This document shows positions 44,251 through 52,835 of a stretch of DNA of 63,426 nucleotides, piece by piece; the stretch's first letter is position 1, and each line of letters begins with the position of its first letter. The notes beneath the pieces are model-generated. The model saw only the letters and a program-made list of their open reading frames with translations. It was not told the DNA's origin and ran no database searches. The DNA is taken from assembly GCF_000577615.1 (NCBI RefSeq), contig NZ_CBXX010000041.1, forward strand, positions 1 to 63,426, in the 5' to 3' direction. The position numbers and the translations under genes are program-made. Source of the DNA: Herbaspirillum sp. RV1423 (GTDB lineage: Bacteria > Pseudomonadota > Gammaproteobacteria > Burkholderiales > Burkholderiaceae_D).

Positions 44251-45167
44251 GTCTTCTCCACCAGCGTTTTGCCGAACAGACCGCTGGGACGACACGCCAG
44301 CACAACGATCACCAGGCCGAATACCACTATTTCACGCCACTGCGCCTGCCATAGATTGACATAGGCTTCCAGCAGACCCAGCATGAAACCGCCCGCCGCA
44401 CAACCACGCGCATTGCTAAGGCCACCGATCATTGCCGCGCAAAATCCTTTCAGGCCGAACGAAAAGCCCATGAACATGGACGCCGTGGCAATCGGTGCGA
44501 TCAGGATGCCGCTCAGGCCCGCCAGCGCCGAACTCAGGAAGAAAGCGCCCATCATCACATGGGCGACGTTGATGCCCATCAGGCTGGCGACCTGCTTGTT
44601 TTGCGCCACGGCGCGCATCACCTTGCCCAGCGTGGTGCGGCGGATGGTCCAGTCGATGGCGATCATGACCGCGAGCGACACCACGAACACCAGCAGCTCC
44701 TGCGGTCGCACACCGGTGCCCATGATGCGGATCAGCTTGTCACCGAACGGCGACGGCACCACGAAGGTACCCGCGCCCCACACCGTCAGTCCGGCGCTTT
44801 GCAGGATGATGCCGAAACCGATCGTTGACACCACCCACGACATGCTGGCCTTGCCCGCAAACGGACGGATTGCCAGCAGATACAGCAGCGCACCCAACAC
44901 GCCCATGAGCAGCGTCGCACCAAGGGCAGCGACGACCACCAGCCACAGAGGCGCATCAGCGAACGTGGCGGTCACAGACAGTGGCCGGCCCAGCAACCAC
45001 AGCAAGCCGCCGATCCAGGTAAAAATACCGGCGGTCACCATTTCGCCTTGGGCAAAATTCAGGGTGCGCGTGGTGGTGTAGGTGATGCTAAAACCCAGGG
45101 CGATCAGTGCATACACGCCGCCCACGGCAAGGCCGCTCACCAGCGCCTGAAATAGCGCAGTCGACAT
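44247..45167 (-). CDS. livH: LivH-type ABC transporter permease
   Basis: This 306-residue inner-membrane permease has about eight hydrophobic segments and the family block SITYTTTRTLNFAQGEMVTAG split around residue 30-50. I choose the ATG at 45167 because AGAGGA lies before it; upstream extensions cross the intergenic hairpin. The stop overlaps the next gene by four bases. Confidence 0.92.
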   Translation of the reverse strand: MSTALFQALVSGLAVGGVYALIALGFSITYTTTRTLNFAQGEMVTAGIFTWIGGLLWLLGRPLSVTATFADAPLWLVVVAALGATLLMGVLGALLYLLAIRPFAGKASMSWVVSTIGFGIILQSAGLTVWGAGTFVVPSPFGDKLIRIMGTGVRPQELLVFVVSLAVMIAIDWTIRRTTLGKVMRAVAQNKQVASLMGINVAHVMMGAFFLSSALAGLSGILIAPIATASMFMGFSFGLKGFCAAMIGGLSNARGCAAGGFMLGLLEAYVNLWQAQWREIVVFGLVIVVLACRPSGLFGKTLVEKT

Positions 45168-45187
45168 TGGGGTCCTCTTTATCTGAT

Positions 45188-45208
45188 GTCTCCCGCCGGG
45201 CGGGAGAC
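45188..45208 (-). promoter_or_regulatory. Hairpin between binding-protein and permease genes
   Basis: GTCTCCCGC and GCGGGAGAC pair perfectly around CGG, 20 bases before the permease start. Such hairpins protect the upstream mRNA or partly stop transcription, giving more binding protein than membrane subunits. No T-run follows. Confidence 0.6.
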
Positions 45209-45278
45209 GATGTGAATAAAACTTGCTGTAAGTCCCTCGGTGCGCAAGCACGCCAAGGTGTATTGACTGACGCTTGAA

Positions 45279-46478
45279 TTAACGCTTGAAGTCGGCCGGC
45301 GTGAGCGACTTGATCACGTCGTTATTGAACTCAATCGCTTTGCCGTTCTGCCACTTGATCCAATGGTAGTCGGGTGCGGTCAGGGCTTCATGCTGGGTCT
45401 TGGAGAACGGCTTGACGTAGTTCTTCATCAGCCCGGCATAGGGCTGCTGCAGGTTTTCCAATGCCGCCTTGACCTTCTGACCGTCAGTACTGCCGGCCTG
45501 TTGTACCGCCAGCACAAACAGTTTGACGCTGTCGTAGCTGTGCGCGGCCTGAGCGATCAGTGGCGCACCGAGCGTGGTCTTGCTGGAGATCTGGTCATAC
45601 AGCTTTTGCATCGGCTTGCTCATGGGCCCACCGGGAATGGTGCGCATGAAAATCGGTAACTCGATCAGCTTGGGACCGGCGGCTTGCAGGAACGGCGGCT
45701 GGTCGGTGGCGAAGCCCGACAGCACCACCGGGAAATAATCGATTTTTTCCATGCTGCGCATCAGGAGGCCCAGTGGCGTGGCTTGGGCCCACACCACCAC
45801 GGTATCGACGCCGGCGCTCTTGAGCTTGTTCAACTGCGAAGTCATGTCGGTATCGTTGACGCCAAACTTCTCGATCATCACCGGTTCAATCTTATGCAGC
45901 TTGCCGATCTCCTGGATGTCTTTCAGTCCCGCCTGGCCGTAGCCGGTAGTTTCGGCCAGGTAGGCGATCTTCTTCGATTTCGGATTCTTGCTGGCGTAAG
46001 CCATGAGGCCGACGATGCTGTCGCCATCCACCAGCGATACACGGAAGATATAGTTGTCGGCGCCCGGACTCAGCGGCTTGGTGATGTCGGTGGCGTTGGC
46101 CATCGGCACGATCACCGGTACTTTTTTCTGGTTCGGAATACTGCGCCATGCCAGCGCATTGCCGGAGTTGGTCGGGCCAAGCACGATGGCCACTTTTTCA
46201 TTGTCGATCAGTTCGACCATGTTTTGAATCGACTTGGCCGGCTGCGACAAGTCGTCGCGCACCACCAGCGTCAGCTTGCGCCCCAGCACGCCACCAGCGG
46301 CGTTGACTTCGTCGATAGCCACCTGCATCGCCGCCACCGACGATTGACCGACCAGCGCCGAAGGCGATGCCGATAAGTCGCCGTTGAAACCGATCTTGAT
46401 TTTCTGTGCATGCGCCGCTACCGCTGTGAACACGACGGCACCCATAAGGCTCGTCGCCCAACATTTGATTCGATTCAA
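45279..46478 (-). CDS. ABC transporter substrate-binding protein, HAAT/LivK family
   Basis: This 399-residue periplasmic binding protein starts at a TTG (46478) six bases after GGAG. A Sec signal peptide ends near AVAAHAQ (about 24). The mature part begins KIKIGFNGDLSASPSALVGQ and has VAIVLGPTNSGNALAW (ligand-binding Ser/Asn region) and YAYLAETTGYGQAG-like blocks of the Peripla_BP_6 family. It begins the long minus-strand transport/catabolism unit. The downstream enzymes suggest an organic acid, sugar acid or aromatic-acid ligand rather than leucine. Confidence 0.9.
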   Translation of the reverse strand: MNRIKCWATSLMGAVVFTAVAAHAQKIKIGFNGDLSASPSALVGQSSVAAMQVAIDEVNAAGGVLGRKLTLVVRDDLSQPAKSIQNMVELIDNEKVAIVLGPTNSGNALAWRSIPNQKKVPVIVPMANATDITKPLSPGADNYIFRVSLVDGDSIVGLMAYASKNPKSKKIAYLAETTGYGQAGLKDIQEIGKLHKIEPVMIEKFGVNDTDMTSQLNKLKSAGVDTVVVWAQATPLGLLMRSMEKIDYFPVVLSGFATDQPPFLQAAGPKLIELPIFMRTIPGGPMSKPMQKLYDQISSKTTLGAPLIAQAAHSYDSVKLFVLAVQQAGSTDGQKVKAALENLQQPYAGLMKNYVKPFSKTQHEALTAPDYHWIKWQNGKAIEFNNDVIKSLTPADFKR

Positions 46479-46850
46479 TTTTGTCTCCTGATGTTCCGGC
46501 CGTCACCTCGCGGCAATGTCCCGGATGGTTGGTTCATCCATTGCGCCGGTGGCGCAAGATGGCGTTTGCCATCGTTTCTTCCCTTTGTTCCCAAGGGTTG
46601 CCCAAGCAGTCATGTGCTAGAACTCTTTTGATCAATAGGCTTGAGTGCGAACGAGTCATGCCTGGAATGGAGTGCAAGGTGCGAAACTGGATGACTACTG
46701 GGCGTCTTGACCTAGTTTCGTAACACGGCAATCCGCCAAAGCGGTCCGCTCCCTGTTGGTTCTTCTCAGAACGGACGCATCTCACGTCTATTGATGAATT
46801 GAGTTCTAGTATCGACGATGAGAAGCCACTCGACAAATCAAATTTACATG
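46479..46850. other. Divergent regulatory region of the transport operon
   Basis: These 370 or so bases separate the binding-protein gene from the LysR gene. No coding sequence is evident. The promoters for both directions and LysR sites should lie here and in the adjacent palindrome. Confidence 0.5.
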
Positions 46851-46879
46851 AATATTATTAGCTAATGGCTAATAATATT
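46851..46879. promoter_or_regulatory. 29-bp perfect palindrome enclosing the LysR start codon
   Basis: Left arm AATATTATTAGC (46851-46862) and right arm GCTAATAATATT (46868-46879) pair over all 12 positions. The 5-base loop TAATG contains the ATG at 46865-46867. It could be an autorepression site or an mRNA hairpin presenting or hiding the start codon. Confidence 0.75.
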
Positions 46880-47854
46880 AAATTTCGGCAATTGATGGCT
46901 TTCCTACTCGCCGAGGAAGCCGGCACCTTCGTGCGAGCAGCCGATCGCCTGTGCGTTTCGCAGCCCTCATTCACCGCGCTGATACAGGAATTGGAAAGCG
47001 AGTTGGGTGTGAAGCTGTTTGACCGCTCCACGCGCAACGTCAATCTCACCTCAGCCGGCAGGGAATTTCTGGTGCGTATCCAGAGACCCGTGCTGGATCT
47101 CGAAGAAGCCTATAACCACATGCGCGACCTCGCCACGGTCAAGCGTGGCGCTATCGTGCTAGGGTCGTTGCCATCGACGGCCATCACGCTCATCCCCAGC
47201 ACTCTGCGTGAATTGCAACGCACTCATCCGGCGCTGCAGATCCGCGTCGTTGAAGCTCATCACGATCATCTTTTGTCGATGCTGCGTACCAACGAAGTTG
47301 AGCTATGCCTCGGCACCTTGCTGAACCCGGTCACCGGTCTTGCTTTCCGGCCATTGTTAAACGACCGCTTCGTGGCGGTATATTCCCAGAGTTATCAAGT
47401 CGCCATTCCGGAGCGCATGACGTGGCGTGACCTGGCGCCGCATGATCTGATTCTGACTTCGCAGGGATCGACGCCGCGCACGCAATACGACCGCGCGGTA
47501 CAGGATGCGCCAGCACGTACCGCGTCGCGCTATGACGTGACGCACATGACCACCGCAGTCGAGATGGTGCGCCAGGGTCTGGGCATCGCCGTGCTGCCTC
47601 TGTTGGCATTGCCGGCATTGCGCATCGACGATCTGCTGACGCGACCGCTGATCGACGACTCCGCACAACGCACGATAGGCGTACTGTATCGCGAGGACCG
47701 TGAACCGTCGCCTGCAGCAGAGATATTCATGGATGCACTGAAGGTTGTTGCCACGCAATTTGCGGAGCGACATCATATGCCGCCTTTGACGACAGCGCGT
47801 ATTTCGCAGGGCGGCAGCCGATCTTTCGTAAAACGAAGCACATCTAAAAAATGA
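46865..47854 (+). CDS. LysR-family transcriptional regulator of the transport operon
   Basis: This 329-residue regulator has an N-terminal helix-turn-helix (FRQLMAFLLAEEAGTFVRAA, recognition helix PSFTALIQELESEL) and an effector domain from about 94 (RGAIVLGSLPSTAITLIPSTL in two parts). It is divergent from the binding-protein gene and is probably the activator of the importer and catabolic genes. Its start codon lies in the loop of a perfect palindrome, and no ribosome site is visible because the upstream bases form the palindrome arm. Confidence 0.9.
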   Translation: MANNIKFRQLMAFLLAEEAGTFVRAADRLCVSQPSFTALIQELESELGVKLFDRSTRNVNLTSAGREFLVRIQRPVLDLEEAYNHMRDLATVKRGAIVLGSLPSTAITLIPSTLRELQRTHPALQIRVVEAHHDHLLSMLRTNEVELCLGTLLNPVTGLAFRPLLNDRFVAVYSQSYQVAIPERMTWRDLAPHDLILTSQGSTPRTQYDRAVQDAPARTASRYDVTHMTTAVEMVRQGLGIAVLPLLALPALRIDDLLTRPLIDDSAQRTIGVLYREDREPSPAAEIFMDALKVVATQFAERHHMPPLTTARISQGGSRSFVKRSTSKK

Positions 47855-48065
47855 TGATGGGAGTCCTGCAGCGTCGGGATTGACATGCCCAGCGCTGCCC
47901 CACCCGGCGAGACGAAGAGGCAATAAATCCAGACGGCACTCATTTACGATGATGTCCACAATCGTAAATAGCGGACATTCAAATTCCTCGCCTGTATTTC
48001 ATAAGGTATCAATTCATAGGAATGTCCTAAGACTAAATGGACGAGTAATTGACATATTTATCTTT

Positions 48066-48088
48066 CATGTAATATATTAAGTTACATG
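48066..48088 (+). promoter_or_regulatory. Palindrome overlapping the Rrf2-type regulator start
   Basis: CATGTAA (48066-48072) and TTACATG (48082-48088) form a 7-9-7 inverted repeat. The right arm includes the ATG of the regulator. TTGACA at about 48051 lies upstream as a possible -35 element, so binding here would block initiation. Confidence 0.6.
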
Positions 48089-48532
48089 AGAAGAGATAGC
48101 CGATTATCAGGAGTACTTCACATTCTGCTGCACCTTGCAGAGCACCAAAGCCCCATGACTTCAGAACTGCTTGCTAAGGCTATGGATACTAATCCAGTTG
48201 TAGTTCGGAGAATCATGGCCGGTTTGAGGGAACAGGGATATGTTCAATCAGAAAAGGGACATGGTGGCGGCTGGACGCTCGTTTGCGACTTATCAACAGT
48301 TACATTGCGCGACATCTATATTGCGCTTGGAAGCCCTTCCTTACTCGCGATGGAGAGTAGAAGCGAGACGCCGGATTGCCTTGTGGAGCAAGCGGTCAAT
48401 GCAGCACTCAATAAAACATTTGAAGAAGCAGAGGCGTTACTTATCTCTCGGCTAGGAGAAGTGACATTGGCTATGTTGAGCGCTGATTTTCACAAGCGCT
48501 TTAGGAAAGCAAAAAAGAAGATGGACGATTAA
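48086..48532 (+). CDS. Rrf2-family transcriptional regulator
   Basis: This 148-residue regulator has a winged helix-turn-helix ([24 protein letters not shown] in two parts, then [28 protein letters not shown]), which is the family signature with a Gly-rich wing. The Fe-S-ligating three-Cys cluster of IscR/NsrR is absent (only isolated Cys residues), so it is a cluster-free type. Its TAA overlaps the ATG of a methyltransferase gene (TAATG), so the two are coupled. Autoregulation through the palindrome at its start is likely. Confidence 0.9.
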   Translation: MRRDSRLSGVLHILLHLAEHQSPMTSELLAKAMDTNPVVVRRIMAGLREQGYVQSEKGHGGGWTLVCDLSTVTLRDIYIALGSPSLLAMESRSETPDCLVEQAVNAALNKTFEEAEALLISRLGEVTLAMLSADFHKRFRKAKKKMDD

Positions 48533-49233
48533 TGGACAACAAAAAACTTCTAGCAATATTCAATCAGCAAGCCGCATCTTATGACAACCAATGGGAAAAG
48601 TTGGCCCCTTTGCGGGATGGGTTGTACCTGCTCCTAAGCGCAGTACTTTCCGATTTACCTAACAATGCGAGAATCCTCAGTATCGGCGCTGGAACTGGTG
48701 CTGAAATAATTTCTCTTGCTGAAAAATTCCCAGGGTGGCATTTCACTGCGGTTGAGCCGTCGGGGCCGATGCTTGAAGTTTTTCGTCACAAAGCCGAAAA
48801 ACAAGGTATTACATCACGTTGTACTTTTCACGAAGGTTATTTGGATTCGCTTCCAAAGGGTGAAGCATTCCATGCCGCTACATCTCTCCTAGTTTCTCAG
48901 TTCATACTTGAGCAAGATAAACGAGTTGGATTTTTTCAAAGTATCAAACAGAGACTTCGCCCCGACGGATATTTAATCAGTTCGGACCTCTCTTCTGACG
49001 TAGATTCATACAGCTATCTGAATTTATTGGAAATATGGATGAGAATGATGAGTAATGCCGATGTTGGGCCTGAAAAGCTCAATCAGATGCGTACTGCATA
49101 TGCGCGAGACGTTGCAATCTTGCCGCAAGAAAAAGTCGGGGAAATAATTGCTTCAGGTGGATTTGAACAGCCGACACTTTTTTATCAGTGCGGGCTTATT
49201 CATGCATGGCGTACCAAGGTTAACGTTCCTTGA
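48532..49233 (+). CDS. Class I SAM-dependent methyltransferase
   Basis: This 233-residue enzyme has the SAM-binding motif I ILSIGAGTGAEIISLAEKFP near 46, followed by the acidic motif II in TAVEPSGPMLEVF and the post-motif FHAATSLLVSQFIL. It overlaps the Rrf2 regulator gene and is followed at once by IS30 debris. The acceptor is unknown; Rrf2-methyltransferase pairs of this kind occur with response to toxic small molecules. G+C content is lower than that of neighbours, which suggests acquisition. Confidence 0.88.
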   Translation: MDNKKLLAIFNQQAASYDNQWEKLAPLRDGLYLLLSAVLSDLPNNARILSIGAGTGAEIISLAEKFPGWHFTAVEPSGPMLEVFRHKAEKQGITSRCTFHEGYLDSLPKGEAFHAATSLLVSQFILEQDKRVGFFQSIKQRLRPDGYLISSDLSSDVDSYSYLNLLEIWMRMMSNADVGPEKLNQMRTAYARDVAILPQEKVGEIIASGGFEQPTLFYQCGLIHAWRTKVNVP

Positions 49234-49252
49234 AACATCTCAATGTCGGGTC

Positions 49253-49840
49253 TCGGCGGCGGGTTCAACCGGTGAGTGCAACATACTAAAGCTGTGCGAA
49301 TAGCAGGAGTGTTGCAATGGGGCGCTGAACAAGGATCATCTATACTGATAGCCAGAAGGCCATGATGTGGGATCGCTGGAGGAAGGGGGAGTCCCTCCAG
49401 CAAATTGCACAGCTATTTGATCGCAATTACTCCTCTGTATCGAATATCCTGGCAGTAAGTGGTGGCATCAGACCACCACAAAGAACACGCGCCAATACGG
49501 CGCTGTCTTTGGCAGAACCAGAAGAGATTTCCCGTTCGATGGTTGCCGGCCAATCCATACGCGCCATTGCAAGGAACCTGGAGCGATCGCCATTGACGAT
49601 CAGCAGGGAGTTAAGCCGCAACGGCGGTGCTGGGAATTACCGCGCGTCTCAAGCGGACCGGGCCGCCCATCGCGCCAAACCTTGTAAGCTACTGGAGGAC
49701 CACCGGCCAGCTAGACTCGTCGCGGTCAAACTGCGTCAGCAATGCTCCCCCAGCAAATAGCAGGATGGCTTAAGCATAGTTATCCAGACGATAGGGAATT
49801 GCATGTGTCGCACGAAACCATCTATCGAACACTGTTTAAA
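49253..49840 (+). mobile_element. Truncated IS30-family element
   Basis: The left end GGCGGCGGGTTCAACCGGTG matches the relic at 25055. The element is cut at about 49840, where sequence switches to the MBL-hydrolase gene, so its right end is missing. Confidence 0.85.
49362..49840 (+). pseudogene. IS30-family transposase, frameshifted and 3'-truncated
   Basis: The N-terminal helix-turn-helix regions are clear: WDRWRKGESLQQIAQLFDRN and SIRAIARNLERSPLTISREL. The frame ends at 49760 after a one-base loss in a run of C residues. The next frame continues the protein as PQQIAGWLKHSYPDDRELHV then SHETIYRTLF, up to the fusion point. The DDE catalytic domain is lost, so it cannot be active. Confidence 0.85.
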
Positions 49841-50449
49841 TGGGGTGGCTACCTGAGAACCAATTTATCGCTTGCGGGCATCGAACCGTCAGAGATCGAT
49901 ACCATCCTGCTCACACACGCCCATCCTGATCATGTCGGAGGGTTGGTGAACAGGGCCGGACAAATTGCTTTTCCAAATGCGGAGCTTGTTGTTCATCAGA
50001 GAGAGGTCGAATTTTGGCGGGATGACGGCAATCTAAGTCGTGCCAGCGAGCGTGCTCGCGGTAACTTTCTGATAGCACGTCAAGTGTTCGACGGCTATCG
50101 CGACCAGCTTCGTACTTTCGATGCAGGGGAGGTACTTCCCGGTATCAGCGCGATGCCGCTACCGGGACACACAGATGGGCACTCTGGATATCTTCTCGAA
50201 TCCCATGATCAGGGCCTGCTGGTTTGGGGGGATATTGTTCATTTTCCTCATATCCAGATTAAACGGCCTGACGTATCGATCGCATTCGATCAAGACCCTT
50301 CTCTGGCAGCCGCCACACGCTCACGGCTTCTGGACCTGGTCAGTTCGGAAGGACTTTTGATCGCCGGCATGCATTTGGGAGAGCTGGGCTTTGCGCGAAT
50401 AAAGCGAATGGGTGGGAGCTACGGTCTACTTTATGAGACAGAAGCATGA
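49742..50449 (+). pseudogene. Chimera: IS30 transposase piece fused to 5'-truncated MBL-fold hydrolase
   Basis: The open frame of 235 residues begins in transposase sequence and passes at about residue 34 (KWGGYLRTN) into the MBL hydrolase, which then runs to its normal stop. The MBL part keeps THAHPDHVGG, LPGHTDGHSG and WGDIVH but lacks the first 79 or so residues, including DSGAGG. It differs from the intact copy (11922-12767) at nine of 199 positions. Loss of the N-terminal strands probably makes it inactive, though a fusion product could be made. Confidence 0.85.
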
Positions 50450-50580
50450 GGCCATGGACAGAAGCAATCATGTTTGATATCACGCTGTAGTAACTGCGAA
50501 CTCAATGGTGCTGTGATAACAGCAACGTCGGTCGCTTCGTGCTTACTGCAAGGTGAAACAGACGCATGAACGTCGATCGC
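49841..50580 (+). repeat. Copy 2 of the duplicated MBL-gene segment
   Basis: Counterpart of 11795-12530 in inverted orientation. The similarity continues about 130 bases past the stop codon, with a short deletion relative to copy 1. Bases 50581-50774 beyond it show nothing I can identify. Confidence 0.88.
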
Positions 50581-50774
50581 CAACACATCTGAACGTCCGC
50601 TGTAAGCGGGTGTGCAACACGGTTCGCCACCTGGTGGTCCAGTTCGACGCCGTTTGGAAGCAGGCATGGCATTCGGCAACCTTCCATGGCGGATACTGAG
50701 TGCATAGGAATCCGGATGCTGAATTAAGACACTACTGATTTGATGCGCTGAGTCCTCAGCAAAGGTCCAGGGGA

Positions 50775-51599
50775 CTAGAAAGAAGTTGGCCAGACCATGG
50801 CAGCAAGTACGACGGTCAGCAATCCCAGGTACACTGTCGCATGAACCCTGTCGGGGATGCGGCCAATCCAGGGGGAAGCAAGGTGTATGCCCGCCCAGGA
50901 GCCGAGCACGAGCACTGCCCATGCACGCAGGTCCACATATCCGACGTGCCAGTCTCCCTGAGAAGGCATGCCTGCCAACGCCATGCCGACATAGGTTGCC
51001 GAACCTGCCAATGCCACGGGCAATGATAGAGGGTTAGCCATCGCAGTGGCACCGGTCATGCTGATACCTTGACGCCGCAGCAGTGGCACTGTCATTACGC
51101 TTCCGCCCACGCCCAACAGTGCGGCCACCCAGCCCACGATGAGACCTGCCAAAGCTGTCGCACCCAATGTCAGACGGTATTGACCGCTCCCAGTTTGGTT
51201 AAGAAATCCAGGGCGCAACAAGCAGTCCAGTATGGTGAACGCCAGAAAGGCCGCAAATGCCCAGCGCAACCAAACACCTTGAAGCGCAGTTGCCGTCAGG
51301 GCTCCGAGCATCGCACCGCATGCTATGAAAGGTAGCATTGGGCGTATGTGAGACCAGTCCAACGACCCTGCTCGGTGATGCCTTCGAGTGGCAACCAGTG
51401 AGCCGAAAATCATGACGCAGGTGGAGGTGGCCACTGCAACGTGCATTGCGGACTGTGCAGCCAACGTACCGGGCTCGCTCAGATGCGAGATGGACTGATA
51501 GAGAAGCGGAACGACGACGAACCCACCGCCGAAGCCAAATAGAACTGTGGTTACCCCTGCGATGCATCCGCAGGCTGCCAGCGACAAGTAAAACTCCAT
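50775..51599 (-). CDS. TSUP/TauE-SafE family membrane transporter
   Basis: This inner-membrane protein of 274 residues has about eight hydrophobic segments in two halves, each opening with a Gly-rich motif (VLFGFGGGFVVVPLL; ALLGVGGSVMTVPLL), as in sulfite/sulfoacetate exporters. I choose the ATG at 51599, five bases after GAGG. It is divergent from an AraC-family gene, which probably controls it. The exported anion is unknown. Confidence 0.9.
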   Translation of the reverse strand: MEFYLSLAACGCIAGVTTVLFGFGGGFVVVPLLYQSISHLSEPGTLAAQSAMHVAVATSTCVMIFGSLVATRRHHRAGSLDWSHIRPMLPFIACGAMLGALTATALQGVWLRWAFAAFLAFTILDCLLRPGFLNQTGSGQYRLTLGATALAGLIVGWVAALLGVGGSVMTVPLLRRQGISMTGATAMANPLSLPVALAGSATYVGMALAGMPSQGDWHVGYVDLRAWAVLVLGSWAGIHLASPWIGRIPDRVHATVYLGLLTVVLAAMVWPTSF

Positions 51600-51611
51600 A
51601 AAAGCCTCAAT

Positions 51612-52511
51612 TTGCAAAGAATGCTTTATGTTATTCTTTGCGTTTTTGGCTTGCTTTCGACGATTAGCCAACAATACTCGTTCTTCGGCCAATATTTCTT
51701 GGGTGCTGCTTTGCTAAACTTGCCTCTCGACGCCGTTGACGCGCTCCCTCGCGACGTCCTTGCTATCGAAACGGAATACGCGCAAGGCACACTGTTAGAA
51801 ACGCATAGCCACCGTCGCGCTCAATTTCTCTATGGGAAAACTGGCCTGATGGAAGTGGAAACGGACGATGGTGCATGGGTCGTTCCGCCGCACAGTGGCG
51901 TTTGGATACCCGCAGGAGAGCCGCATCGAGTACGCATGGTAGGCGTGAGCACTTGCAGCCTGTACATCGAACCTGCAGCCGCTCCCCGATCTGGTGCTCA
52001 GTGCGAAGTGCTGATGGTATCGCCAATGTTGCGGCAGCTCCTGCTTGAAGCGGTGGACACTCCTGCGCTCTACGACCTAGACGGCCGCGATGGCTTGCTG
52101 ATGAGCCTCGCGCTGCATGAAATTGCCCGTGCCAGCGTACTGCCATTTTTTGCCCCGCTGCCGCGGGACGCTCAGCTTGCTTCACTGTGTATTGCGTTTC
52201 TTCATCGCCCCTTTGTCCATACACCACCCAGCGAGTGGGCCAAGAAGCTGCACCAGAGCGAGAGGACCTTCAGCCGATTCTTTCGCGCAGAGACGGGCAT
52301 GGCCTTCGGCGAATGGAGACAGCAGGCATGCCTTATTTCAGCCTTGGCCCTGCTGGCTATGGGAAAGCCAGTGACCGCTGTGGCGCTGGAACTTGGCTAC
52401 GAAAGCCCAGGAGCGTTTTCCACCATGTTCCGCAAGAGGCTGGCATGTCCACCCTCGGAGTTCGTCAGGTCACAGATGACCGCTCCCAGTCGAGCCCGGA
52501 CACCTCATTGA
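51612..52511 (+). CDS. AraC-family transcriptional regulator with N-terminal cupin
   Basis: This regulator has a cupin-like sensor (THSHRRAQFLYGKTGLMEVE; VVPPHSGVWIPAGEPHRV) and a C-terminal double helix-turn-helix (WAKKLHQSERTFSRFFRAET; PVTAVALELGYESPGAFSTMF). The ATG at 51612 would leave only 12 bases to the divergent transporter gene and adds a hydrophobic stretch foreign to the family. The true start is therefore probably a TTG at about 51699 or 51711, giving about 268 residues. No clear ribosome site marks it. Confidence 0.85.
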   Translation: MQRMLYVILCVFGLLSTISQQYSFFGQYFLGAALLNLPLDAVDALPRDVLAIETEYAQGTLLETHSHRRAQFLYGKTGLMEVETDDGAWVVPPHSGVWIPAGEPHRVRMVGVSTCSLYIEPAAAPRSGAQCEVLMVSPMLRQLLLEAVDTPALYDLDGRDGLLMSLALHEIARASVLPFFAPLPRDAQLASLCIAFLHRPFVHTPPSEWAKKLHQSERTFSRFFRAETGMAFGEWRQQACLISALALLAMGKPVTAVALELGYESPGAFSTMFRKRLACPPSEFVRSQMTAPSRARTPH

Positions 52512-52669
52512 TTGAATTCGTGTCCACACTGTTGACCGTTGCGCTACTGGCGCCAATGGCGGGTGCCGGGCGAGCAATTTGAATTTTTGTAGAACGGGTA
52601 CCGCGGCATTGGGGACCATCGGGAAAATTTGATGATTGGCGGCTTTGGGGCGGAAGCTGACGTCCGCAA

Positions 52670-52818
52670 CCGGCGAGGCTGTGTAAAACGCAAATCTGCA
52701 AAAAAATCGTGGGCAGGGAGATCCTTTTCGATATCGAAAAAATTGAATAGCGACCGATTTGAGAGGTCGATTTTTCAACCGGTTAAAAATTCCAACGTTT
52801 TCACACAGTCTCGGCCAG
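52670..52818. mobile_element. MITE-like element with IS1182-type ends (about 150 bp)
   Basis: The left end CGAGGCTGTGTAAAACG and right end CGTTTTCACACAGTCTCGG are inverted copies of each other and match the IS ends at 800-823 and 59892-59917. The interior has no transposase and contains the palindrome TTTTCGATATCGAAAA. It lies just before the nucleotidyltransferase-like gene. Confidence 0.65.
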
Positions 52819-52835
52819 GAGCTGTCATCTACGAT

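Noticed and set aside
51612..51698. Hydrophobic N-terminal helix of the AraC regulator
   Set aside because: It would leave only 12 bases for the divergent transporter start and is not expected in this family; a downstream start is likelier.
52629..52835. N-terminal extension of the nucleotidyltransferase-like gene
   Set aside because: The extension is encoded by the MITE-like element and is Arg/Lys/Ser-rich; the family begins near the ATG at 52836.
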